NCBI RefSeq assembly: GCF_049319665.1
Contig: NZ_JBMOUD010000002.1
Coordinates: 310,001-374,000 of the forward strand
Direction of reading: 5' to 3'
From: JBMOUD01 sp049319665
GTDB taxonomy: Bacteria; Pseudomonadota; Gammaproteobacteria; Enterobacterales; Enterobacteriaceae
DNA length: 64,000 nt
Both the position numbers and the translations under genes were made by a program. Every line of letters begins with the position of its first letter. The stretch's first letter is position 1. Positions 17,392 to 25,411 of the stretch are shown piece by piece. The notes under the pieces are model-generated. The model made no database searches. It had not been told where the DNA came from and saw only the letters and a list, made by a program, of their open reading frames with translations.

Positions 17392-17511
17392 GAAGCGCCA
17401 TTTATTTTGTTTGCGCTTAGTCGTTGCTCAGGCTGGTTGGCTCATGCGCTGGAGCAGGTTGCTGCGCGCCGCCTGATTCGTCCGCGGGCACGATATGTCG
17501 GTATTATCTAG
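17392..17511 (+). pseudogene. C-terminal remnant of a citrate synthase-family gene
   Basis: Reading frame from GAA at 17392 gives 39 residues ending at TAG: it includes FALSRCSGWLAHALEQVAAR followed by RLIRPRARYVG. This is the conserved C-terminus of citrate/2-methylcitrate synthases (GltA/PrpC type). No start codon or upstream domain is present; the T6SS cassette lies immediately before it. The DNA up to 17657 holds no other clear gene. Confidence 0.75.
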
Positions 17512-17657
17512 TTTTCAACGTCAGGTTGATTTTATGGCCGCTTCGTTCTGCACGATGAGTTATGTGAGATTGGCAGTGATACATTCTCTTCTACTGCCCA
17601 AAGCGGTCATTATTTGTTAAACTCAACGCCTCATTCCATTAACCCAGTTCATTGAAA

Positions 17658-18653
17658 ATGAAGAAAAAAAGGCCAGTGCTTCAGGACGTTGCCGACCTCG
17701 TTGGGGTAACAAAAATGACGGTAAGCCGTTATTTGCGTAATCCCGATCAGGTATCGCAGGCGTTGCAGGAGAAAATTTCCGCTGCGCTAGATGAACTGGG
17801 TTATATCCCCAATCGTGCGCCAGATATTCTCTCGAATGCCAAAAGTCGGGCGATTGGCGTGCTGCTGCCATCGCTGACTAACCAGGTCTTTGCCGAAGTG
17901 CTGCGCGGTATTGAAAGCGTGACCGATATTCACGGTTATCAAACGATGCTGGCACACTATGGTTATAGCCCGGAGCGGGAAGAACAGCGACTCACATCGC
18001 TGCTCTCTTACAATATTGATGGCTTGATTCTCTCGGAGCGTAATCACACACCGCGTACGCTGCAGATGATTGAGGTGGCCGGTATTCCGGTGGTTGAAAT
18101 GATGGACTGCGTGTCGCCTTGTGTGGATTTGGCGGTTGGTTTCGATAACTTTGCTGCTGCCAGGCAGATGACGCAGCAGATTATTGCTCGTGGGCATCGG
18201 CATGTGGTTTATTTTGGTGCTCGTCAGGATGAGCGAACGCTTATCAAGCAGCGCGGTTACGAGCAGGCGATGCGTGACGCAGGTTTGCAGCCTTACAGCG
18301 TGATGACCAGCCAGTCGTCGAGTTATTCTGCGGGGGCTGAGTTACTCCAACAAGCTCAGCGTGATTATCCGCAAATCGACAGTATTTTCTGTACCAACGA
18401 TGACTTGGCCGCCGGTGCGTTTTTTGAATGCCAGCGGCAAGGGCTGCATATCCCAACACAGATGGCGATTGCCGGGTTTCACGGCCACAATATGGGGCAG
18501 GCAATGGAACCAACGCTTGCCAGCGTATTAACACCGCGTGAACAGATGGGCCAAATCACTGCCGAGCGTTTGTTAGCCCGGCTGCGTGGGGAAGAGGTAC
18601 TGCCGAAAATGGTCGACGTTGGGTTTACGATTTCGGCGGGCGGCAGTATCTGA
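17658..18653 (+). CDS. gntR: GntR, LacI-family repressor of gluconate genes
   Basis: The 331-residue protein follows E. coli GntR from MKKKRPVLQDVAD to TISAGGSI. It has an N-terminal LacI-type helix-turn-helix (VGVTKMTVSRYLRNP) with hinge (NRAPDILSNAKSRAIGVLLP) and a sugar-binding C-terminal domain. GntR represses gluconate uptake and phosphorylation genes and is released by gluconate. Its likely operator is the 30-bp palindrome at 19289-19318. An in-frame TTG six bases earlier is ignored in favour of the ATG used in E. coli. It converges with gntK, with 21 bp between their ends. Confidence 0.95.
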   Translation: MKKKRPVLQDVADLVGVTKMTVSRYLRNPDQVSQALQEKISAALDELGYIPNRAPDILSNAKSRAIGVLLPSLTNQVFAEVLRGIESVTDIHGYQTMLAHYGYSPEREEQRLTSLLSYNIDGLILSERNHTPRTLQMIEVAGIPVVEMMDCVSPCVDLAVGFDNFAAARQMTQQIIARGHRHVVYFGARQDERTLIKQRGYEQAMRDAGLQPYSVMTSQSSSYSAGAELLQQAQRDYPQIDSIFCTNDDLAAGAFFECQRQGLHIPTQMAIAGFHGHNMGQAMEPTLASVLTPREQMGQITAERLLARLRGEEVLPKMVDVGFTISAGGSI

Positions 18654-18674
18654 TTTCATCTGCCGCCATTTTGT

Positions 18675-19229
18675 CTATTTAGCGCTTGCCGTCGTTAACG
18701 CAGGTTTCTTACCAGACACACCATTCTTCTCTAACGCCGTAATGCAGCGTTCAACCACGCCATCAAGACTGTGATCAATGTTGACTCGCACCACATCGGT
18801 TTCGTCTTCACCCGGTTCTTCCAGTGCATCGAACTGGCTTTTCAGCAGATCCTTGGGCATGAAATGGCCAGCTCGTGCCTGCAAGCGTGACAAAATCACC
18901 TCATAGCTGCCTTTTAAATACAAGAAAATCATCCCTTCGTTGCCTTCACGCAAGGCGTCACGATAACGACGCTTTAATGCCGAGCAGACAATAATGCCGG
19001 TTTCATTTTTATGTCGCAGGCTGTAGGCCGCATCGTTAAGACGCAACAACCAAGGGGCACGGTCGTCGTCATTGAGCGGCTCGCCGCTGGCCATTTTCTG
19101 AATATTTGCTCGGGGATGCAGATCATCGCCATCGATAAATTTGGCGTTGATTGCCTGAGCCAACGCGGCAGCAACGGTAGATTTACCGCTGCCAGATACC
19201 CCCATCAAGATGATGCTTTGTCCAGCCAT
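18675..19229 (-). CDS. gntK: Gluconokinase GntK
   Basis: The 184-residue enzyme phosphorylates gluconate to 6-phosphogluconate with ATP. A Walker A motif GVSGSGKST sits at residues 10-18, with FIDGDDLHP and CSALKRRYRD as the gluconate kinase signatures. In E. coli gntR, gntK and gntU share one orientation; here gntK is reversed, facing gntR and divergent from gntT, so that one control region serves both the kinase and the transporter. The C-terminal tail (GKKPALTTASAK) is slightly longer than in E. coli. Confidence 0.95.
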   Translation of the reverse strand: MAGQSIILMGVSGSGKSTVAAALAQAINAKFIDGDDLHPRANIQKMASGEPLNDDDRAPWLLRLNDAAYSLRHKNETGIIVCSALKRRYRDALREGNEGMIFLYLKGSYEVILSRLQARAGHFMPKDLLKSQFDALEEPGEDETDVVRVNIDHSLDGVVERCITALEKNGVSGKKPALTTASAK

Positions 19230-19288
19230 AAGTATGATCTCTATCTCAGAATTGTAATTTAGCCGCCTGGCCGATTCCTAATGTTAGC

Positions 19289-19318
19289 ATGTTACCGGTA
19301 TCATGATACCGGTAACAT
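19289..19318. promoter_or_regulatory. Double GntR operator, perfect 30-bp palindrome
   Basis: ATGTTACCGGTATCA is followed directly by its exact reverse complement. Each half contains a close match to the GntR site ATGTTACCGGTAACAT, so two operators overlap by two bases in the divergent gntK-gntT region. The length and symmetry suggest tight, coupled repression of both genes. Confidence 0.85.
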
Positions 19319-19325
19319 ATTGGGG

Positions 19326-19341
19326 TGTGACTAAAATCACA
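19326..19341. promoter_or_regulatory. CRP-cAMP binding site
   Basis: TGTGACTAAAATCACA has both perfect CRP half-sites (TGTGA, TCACA) with a 6-bp spacer. It lies 8 bp from the GntR palindrome and 134 bp upstream of gntT, consistent with catabolite activation of gluconate uptake as known for E. coli gntT. Confidence 0.85.
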
Positions 19342-19474
19342 TAGGACTCGCCCAAAAATCAAGGTTGCAGAGTCAGCCTGTCGCACCTGTTAAGCCAATT
19401 TACTCGCTTAAAAACTAAAACTAACGCGTCACATGTTGTTTTGCAGCATCTGCGGATGCGAAAGGGGAAAAGTT

Positions 19475-20791
19475 ATGCCATTAGTGATTGTTGCTGTAGG
19501 GGTCGCTCTGCTGCTTTTGCTTATGATCCGATTGAAGTTAAACGGTTTTATCGCCCTAATTCTGGTTGCTCTGGCAGTCGGGATTATGCAGGGAATGCCG
19601 GTCGATAAAGTGATCAACTCGATTAAAAATGGTGTCGGCGGCACCTTGGGCAGCCTGGCGCTGATCATGGGCTTTGGTGCCATGCTCGGTAAAATGCTAG
19701 CCGATTGTGGCGGAGCACAGCGCATCGCCACCACGCTTATCGATAAGTTTGGCAAAAATTATATTCAATGGGCAGTAGTCTTAACCGGCTTTATCGTTGG
19801 TTTTGCTTTGTTCTACGAAGTCGGTTTTGTGCTGATGTTGCCGCTGGTATTTACTATTGCGGCGTCGGCACGCATTCCGCTGTTATACGTCGGTGTACCT
19901 ATGGCCGCGGCGCTGTCGGTAACTCACGGTTTCCTGCCTCCACATCCAGGACCAACGGCGATTGCGACCTTGTTCCACGCCGATATGGGTAAAACGCTGC
20001 TGTACGGTTCGATTTTGGCAGTGCCAACAGTGATTTTGGCCGGTCCGGTATTTGCCCGTTTCTTAAAAGGTATCGACAAACCGGTTCCGGTTGGTTTGTT
20101 TAACCCGAAAACCTTTACCGAAGCCGAAATGCCGAGTTTTGGCGTGAGCGTTGCTACTTCGCTAGTACCCGTGATTTTAATGGCCTTCCGCGCCATAACA
20201 GAAATGATCTTGCCGAAAGGTCATCCGGTGCTAGCCTACGCCGAATTCTTTGGCGACCCGGTTATGGCAACACTGATTGCAGTATTGATTGCTATCTTCA
20301 CCTTCGGTTTGAACCGTGGTCGTAAGATGGATGAAATCACGGCGACAATGACGGATTCCATTAAAATTATCGCCATGATGCTGATGATTATCGGCGGTGG
20401 TGGTGCGTTCAAGCAAGTGCTGGTGGATAGTGGTATTGAGCAATATATCGCTGGAATTATGCATGGCAGCAACCTGTCGCCAATCCTGCTGGCGTGGTCG
20501 ATTGCGGCGATTTTGCGTATTGCATTAGGTTCTGCAACCGTTGCGGCGATTACTGCCGGTGGTATTGCGGCCCCGTTGATTGCCACTACTGGCGTTAGCC
20601 CAGAGTTAATGGTTATCGCGGTAGGTTCCGGTAGCCTGATTTTCTCGCACGTTAATGACCCAGGCTTCTGGCTGTTCAAGGAGTATTTCAACCTGAGCAT
20701 CATGGAAACCATTAAATCCTGGTCGGTGCTGGAGACTATTATTTCACTGTGTGGCTTGGTAGGAACGCTACTGCTATCAATGGTGATTTAA
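19475..20791 (+). CDS. gntT: GntT, high-affinity gluconate:H+ symporter
   Basis: The 438-residue protein has the same length as E. coli GntT and closely follows it (MPLVIVA.GV, GFGAMLGKMLADCGGAQRIA, HGFLPPHPGPTAIAT, FSHVNDPGFWLFKEYF). It is a polytopic inner-membrane transporter of the GntP family. A start at 19433 is possible in frame, but AGGGGA at 19463-19468 and the family length support the ATG at 19475. In E. coli gntT lies between malQ and nfuA; here it sits beside gntK, and its E. coli slot holds a toxin-antitoxin pair. Confidence 0.93.
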   Translation: MPLVIVAVGVALLLLLMIRLKLNGFIALILVALAVGIMQGMPVDKVINSIKNGVGGTLGSLALIMGFGAMLGKMLADCGGAQRIATTLIDKFGKNYIQWAVVLTGFIVGFALFYEVGFVLMLPLVFTIAASARIPLLYVGVPMAAALSVTHGFLPPHPGPTAIATLFHADMGKTLLYGSILAVPTVILAGPVFARFLKGIDKPVPVGLFNPKTFTEAEMPSFGVSVATSLVPVILMAFRAITEMILPKGHPVLAYAEFFGDPVMATLIAVLIAIFTFGLNRGRKMDEITATMTDSIKIIAMMLMIIGGGGAFKQVLVDSGIEQYIAGIMHGSNLSPILLAWSIAAILRIALGSATVAAITAGGIAAPLIATTGVSPELMVIAVGSGSLIFSHVNDPGFWLFKEYFNLSIMETIKSWSVLETIISLCGLVGTLLLSMVI

Positions 20792-20812
20792 AGTAAGAAT
20801 GCTTTAGCAAAT

Positions 20813-20846
20813 AAAAACGGCGGGCCTTTTCAGGCCCGCCGTTTTT
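20813..20846. terminator. Bidirectional terminator between gntT and yhgN
   Basis: A 15-bp perfect stem (AAAAACGGCGGGCCT and its complement) with a TTTC loop gives T-runs on both strands, between the convergent gntT and yhgN genes. Confidence 0.92.
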
Positions 20847-20869
20847 ACAGGGAATAAGCACTTGGCATG

Positions 20870-21463
20870 TTACAGCTTCATATATGCCCGAATCCCATCA
20901 AGGAACATCTGAGTCGCCAGCATAATCAGAATCAGTCCCATCAGGCGTTCAAGAGCGTTAACGCCTTTATCGCCCAACAGGCGCAGGAACATGCCGGATA
21001 GCATCAAAATCGCCATTGATAACCCCCAGGCAATAAAGAGCGCTAGCGTTAGATGGCTGAGTTTCCCAGGATATTGATGCGATAACAGCATCAACGTTGC
21101 CAAAATAGAGGGGCCTGCTACTAAAGGAATCGCTAAGGGTACCAAGAAAGGCTCTTCGCCAGCCGGTAAGCCGCTCGTCGTGCTTTCGTGTGAAGGGAAA
21201 ATCATCTTAATGGCAATTAAGAACAAGATAATCCCGCCCGAGATAGAAACCGTTTCAGTACGCAGGTTAAGGAAACTAAGGATCTTCTCACCGGCAAACA
21301 GGAAGATCAGCATCAGGATTAAGGCGATCAACATTTCGCGGATCAAGATCACCCGGCGCCTTTTGGGATCAACATGTTTGAGCACGGACATGAAAATCGG
21401 CAAATTGCCCAGTGGATCCATAATTAAAAACAGCAACACGGTTGCTGAGAACATCTCAGTCAT
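20870..21463 (-). CDS. yhgN: YhgN, MarC-family inner-membrane protein
   Basis: The 197-residue protein has six hydrophobic segments and the MarC-family signatures LLFLIMDPLGNLPIF near the start and PLAIPLVAGPSILATLM in the middle. It matches E. coli YhgN in length and position next to asd. The family is sometimes called NAAT transporters, but substrate and function in enterobacteria are not established. It is divergent from asd, with a 274-bp gap. Confidence 0.92.
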   Translation of the reverse strand: MTEMFSATVLLFLIMDPLGNLPIFMSVLKHVDPKRRRVILIREMLIALILMLIFLFAGEKILSFLNLRTETVSISGGIILFLIAIKMIFPSHESTTSGLPAGEEPFLVPLAIPLVAGPSILATLMLLSHQYPGKLSHLTLALFIAWGLSMAILMLSGMFLRLLGDKGVNALERLMGLILIMLATQMFLDGIRAYMKL

Positions 21464-21737
21464 GATTACCTCGATTACCCCAATGCTTGTAAGTTCAAGA
21501 CCCCATATTTCTAAATTGTCACTCGAAATTTAGGGGCAATATAAGTTGTACTGCTAACAACAGGCAGCACATCGAATAAATTCACTTGCCACTTTGACCA
21601 CATTTTGTAATGTGGTAGGCCAGCGCATTAATAGGGCAAAACTCGTGAGTTTTACCCCTGATTATCAGAAAAATGTACCCAAAAGGTGCAAGCGCGACAT
21701 TTTAAGCAGTTATCACCCTTAGGGCAGGACAGTTATT

Positions 21738-22841
21738 ATGAAAAATGTAGGTTTCGTCGGTTGGCGCGGTATGGTCGGTTCGGTGCTCATGCAACGCATG
21801 ACAGAAGAGCGCGATTTCGACGTCATTCGGCCGGTATTCTTCTCCACATCTCAGCATGGTGAACCTGCACCGGTATTTGCCGGTCATCAGGGCACACTGC
21901 AGGACGCCTTTGATTTAGATGCGCTAAGCGCGCTCGATATCATCATTACTTGCCAGGGTGGAGATTATACCAATGAAATCTATCCAAAGCTGCGTGAAAT
22001 CGGTTGGAAAGGTTATTGGATTGACGCAGCATCTTCTCTGCGAATGAATGATGATGCGTTGATTATTCTGGATCCAGTCAATAGTTCAGTTATTCATCAA
22101 GGACTCGATCGCGGGATTAAGACCTTCGCGGGCGGTAACTGTACGGTTAGCCTGATGCTGATGTCGCTTGGCGGCCTGTTTGCCAATGACTTGGTGGAGT
22201 GGGCATCGGTAGCAACCTATCAAGCGGCATCCGGCGGCGGCGCACGCCATATGCGCGAGCTGCTGACTCAAATGGGCATGTTGCACAACAGTGTTGCCAA
22301 AGAGTTGCAGGACCCGGCTTCGGCTATTCTTGATATCGAACGTAAAGTGACCGCGCTGACCCGCAGCGGCACCTTGCCAACTGATAACTTTGGCGTGCCT
22401 TTAGCGGGTGGTTTGATCCCATGGATCGATAAAGCGTTAGACAACGGCCAGAGCAAAGAAGAGTGGAAAGGCCAGGCGGAAACCAACAAAATTCTGCAAA
22501 CTTCCAATGTGATCCCGGTAGATGGTTTGTGCGTACGCATCGGCGCGCTACGCTGCCATAGCCAGGCGTTTACATTGAAACTGAAAAAAGACATTTCTAT
22601 TCCAGAAGTCGAACAGCTGTTGGCAACTCATAATGATTGGGTGCGTGTGATCCCAAATGACCGCGACCTGTCGATGCGTGAACTGACGCCAGCAGCGGTG
22701 ACCGGTACGCTGAATACTCCGGTTGGGCGCCTGCGTAAACTGAATATGGGGCCAGAATATCTGTCTGCCTTCACGGTTGGCGACCAGCTGTTATGGGGCG
22801 CGGCAGAACCGCTGCGTCGCATGCTGCGTATTTTGCTGTAA
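21738..22841 (+). CDS. asd: Aspartate-semialdehyde dehydrogenase
   Basis: The 367-residue enzyme reduces aspartyl phosphate to aspartate semialdehyde with NADPH, the branch point to lysine, diaminopimelate, threonine and methionine, so it is needed for peptidoglycan synthesis. The N-terminal nucleotide-binding segment is VGFVGWRGMVGS, the nucleophile is Cys135 in GGNCTVSLM, and the substrate-binding QAASGGGARHMREL follows. Length and sequence agree with E. coli Asd. A terminator lies 20 bp after the stop, so it is probably transcribed alone. Confidence 0.96.
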   Translation: MKNVGFVGWRGMVGSVLMQRMTEERDFDVIRPVFFSTSQHGEPAPVFAGHQGTLQDAFDLDALSALDIIITCQGGDYTNEIYPKLREIGWKGYWIDAASSLRMNDDALIILDPVNSSVIHQGLDRGIKTFAGGNCTVSLMLMSLGGLFANDLVEWASVATYQAASGGGARHMRELLTQMGMLHNSVAKELQDPASAILDIERKVTALTRSGTLPTDNFGVPLAGGLIPWIDKALDNGQSKEEWKGQAETNKILQTSNVIPVDGLCVRIGALRCHSQAFTLKLKKDISIPEVEQLLATHNDWVRVIPNDRDLSMRELTPAAVTGTLNTPVGRLRKLNMGPEYLSAFTVGDQLLWGAAEPLRRMLRILL

Positions 22842-22864
22842 AGACAATCTAGCTTGCTAAAAAG

Positions 22865-22889
22865 CCCGCATATTTGCGGGTTTTTTTTT
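22865..22889 (+). terminator. Rho-independent terminator of asd
   Basis: CCCGCA/TGCGGG stem with a TATT loop and nine Ts. Confidence 0.92.
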
Positions 22890-23103
22890 GTGTTTTTTTC
22901 ATTTTTAAAATTTCTAAGCATTTTCTTATGTAAATTTTCACATTCCTTTCAATGCGTTTTAAACCTTTGTCTATGCTTAAAACAGCGTCAAAAAAATGTG
23001 ACGACCTTCTCTATTTTTTCCCTAATGCCAATGGCGAAAAGCAATAAACGAAAGCAATAAAAAAACATAACTTATTGTGCAAAAAAGCACCATTTGATTA
23101 AAA

Positions 23104-23119
23104 AGTGATCTCGATCACG
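23104..23119. promoter_or_regulatory. CRP-like site upstream of glgB
   Basis: AGTGATCTCGATCACG contains the palindrome GTGATCTCGATCAC, close to the CRP consensus core GTGATCTAGATCAC. It lies 105 bp upstream of the glgB start. FNR/CRP-family competition is possible, but the CTCG centre favours CRP. The AT-rich 22890-23100 stretch around it has no gene. Confidence 0.75.
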
Positions 23120-23224
23120 GGTTGAATGGCTTATGGGAAGAAGTGGCACACTAAGGTAAATGTTAAATAATGGTTATGTGATTTTATAGAATTTATTGAT
23201 TTAATGATCAAAGGATGTAACGCC

Positions 23225-25411
23225 ATGCCGGAGCTATTGGATCAGAATGTCATTAATCAACTCATCTCAGGACACTATGCTGACCCGTTTTCATTATTGG
23301 GCATGCATCATGTTACTGCTGGATTAGAAGTGCGCGCATTATTACCTGATGCAGATAAAGTCTGGCTTATCGACAGCGAGAAAGGTAAGCGGATTGTTGA
23401 GCTACAGCAATATGATGCGCGCGGTTTTTTTAACGGCCTTATCCCTCGCCGTAAAAAATGCTTTCGTTATCAACTCGAAGTCCACTGGGGTGAGACTCAC
23501 CATATCATTAACGATCCTTATCGTTTCGGCACATTACTACAAGATATTGATAGCTGGCTATTAGCGGAAGGGACGCATATTCGACCCTATGAAAAGCTGG
23601 GTGCTCATCCTGCCAGGCTTGATGAAATCGACGGCGTAACGTTCTCGGTTTGGGCACCCAACGCGCAGCGTGTGTCTGTCGTGGGGGAGTTCAACTTCTG
23701 GGATGGTCGGCGGCATCCGATGCGGCTACGGCGCGAAAATGGTATTTGGGAGCTATTTATCCCGGCGGTAAGCACTGGGCAGCTTTATAAATACGAGGTG
23801 CTTGATTGTCACGGTAATACCAGCCTGCGCGCTGACCCTTATGCGTTTGAAGCGCAAATGCGCCCGGATACGGCGTCATTAGTCAGCCCCTTGCCGCATA
23901 AAGTCCCGCATTCTGCCGAACGTAAACAGGCGAATGCGCTTAATGCACCGGTTTCGGTTTATGAAGTGCATTTGGGGTCCTGGCGTCGCCATACCGACGA
24001 TAATTCGTGGTTGAGCTATGACGAACTGGCCGAGCAATTAGTTTCTTATGCCAAATGGATGGGCTTTACCCATATTGAGCTGATGCCGATTAATGAACAT
24101 CCTTTCGATGGTAGCTGGGGATATCAGCCGCTCGGGATGTATGCCCCGACTCGGCGTTACGGCTCGCCCGAGGCTTTTAAGGCCTTTGTGCAGGCCGCGC
24201 ATCATGCGGGGCTAAATGTCATCCTCGATTGGGTTCCAGGTCATTTTCCTAGTGACGCTCACGGGTTGGTACATTTTGATGGCACTGCATTGTATGAATA
24301 TGCCGATCCGCGCGAAGGTTTTCATCAGGACTGGAACACGCTGATTTATAACTATGGTCGTCGTGAAGTCCGTAATTATCTGGCGGGCAATGGTTTTTAT
24401 TGGATTGAACGTTATGGCATTGATGGGCTACGCGTTGATGCTGTGGCCTCAATGATTTACCGCGATTACAGCCGTAAAGAAGGAGAATGGGTTCCTAATC
24501 AGTTTGGCGGGCGTGAGAATCTCGAAGCGATAGATTTCCTGCGTTATACCAATCAAACCATCGGCCGGGAGCTGGATGGGGCGGTGACGTTGGCCGAAGA
24601 ATCGACCGATTATCCTGGTGTTACTCTGCCGCCAGAATCCAACGGATTAGGTTTTCACTACAAATGGAACATGGGATGGATGCATGACACGCTCGATTAT
24701 ATGCAACTTGATCCTGTTCACCGCAAACACCACCACAATCTCATGACGTTTGGCGTACTTTACGCCTACAGCGAGAATTTCATCTTGCCGTTGTCCCACG
24801 ATGAAGTGGTACATGGCAAAGGCTCATTACTGGATCGCATGCCGGGAGATACGTGGCAGAAGTTTGCTAATTTACGCGCGTATTACGGTTTTATGTGGGC
24901 GCATCCTGGTAAAAAACTGCTGTTTATGGGCGGGGAGTTTGCTCAAGGCCGTGAATGGAATTTCGACGCGAGTCTGGATTGGCATCTGCTGGATGATAAA
25001 CACGGTTGGCATCACGGTGTGCAATCAGTGGTACGTGATCTCAACTTTTGCTATCAGCAAAACCGGCCGTTATATGCGCTAGATTTCGAGCCGCAGGGGT
25101 TCGAGTGGTTGGTGGTTGATGATAATGAAAACTCCGTCTTTGCCTTTATCCGCCGCGATGAGCAAGGTAACGAGCTGTTGGTGGTCAGCAATTTCACGCC
25201 GGTGATCCGCTACGATTACCGAATTGGTGTCAATCAGGCGGGGCATTATCGCGAGATACTCAATACTGACGCCGAATTTTATTGCGGCAGTAACGTTGGC
25301 AATCTTGGTGGTGTAGACAGCCAGCCTCATCATTATCACCAGCGCGAACATTCCCTGTCGTTAACCTTGCCGCCGCTGGCGACAATTTATCTGCGCAGGG
25401 AGGCCGAATGA
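23225..25411 (+). CDS. glgB: GlgB, 1,4-alpha-glucan branching enzyme
   Basis: The 728-residue length equals that of E. coli GlgB. After an N-terminal N1 domain and a CBM48 module (VSVVGEFNFWDGRRHPM near residue 155) comes the GH13 catalytic barrel with the nucleophile region GIDGLRVDAVASM, acid/base LAEESTDYPG and LSHDEVVHGK. It makes alpha-1,6 branches in glycogen. I choose the ATG at 23225 because AAAGGA precedes it at about nine bases; an in-frame ATG at 23204 would add seven residues. First gene of glgBXCAP, with a CRP-like site upstream. Confidence 0.96.
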   Translation: MPELLDQNVINQLISGHYADPFSLLGMHHVTAGLEVRALLPDADKVWLIDSEKGKRIVELQQYDARGFFNGLIPRRKKCFRYQLEVHWGETHHIINDPYRFGTLLQDIDSWLLAEGTHIRPYEKLGAHPARLDEIDGVTFSVWAPNAQRVSVVGEFNFWDGRRHPMRLRRENGIWELFIPAVSTGQLYKYEVLDCHGNTSLRADPYAFEAQMRPDTASLVSPLPHKVPHSAERKQANALNAPVSVYEVHLGSWRRHTDDNSWLSYDELAEQLVSYAKWMGFTHIELMPINEHPFDGSWGYQPLGMYAPTRRYGSPEAFKAFVQAAHHAGLNVILDWVPGHFPSDAHGLVHFDGTALYEYADPREGFHQDWNTLIYNYGRREVRNYLAGNGFYWIERYGIDGLRVDAVASMIYRDYSRKEGEWVPNQFGGRENLEAIDFLRYTNQTIGRELDGAVTLAEESTDYPGVTLPPESNGLGFHYKWNMGWMHDTLDYMQLDPVHRKHHHNLMTFGVLYAYSENFILPLSHDEVVHGKGSLLDRMPGDTWQKFANLRAYYGFMWAHPGKKLLFMGGEFAQGREWNFDASLDWHLLDDKHGWHHGVQSVVRDLNFCYQQNRPLYALDFEPQGFEWLVVDDNENSVFAFIRRDEQGNELLVVSNFTPVIRYDYRIGVNQAGHYREILNTDAEFYCGSNVGNLGGVDSQPHHYHQREHSLSLTLPPLATIYLRREAE

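Noticed and set aside
23204..23224. Earlier GlgB start
   Set aside because: The AAAGGA ribosome site falls inside these codons and serves the ATG at 23225.
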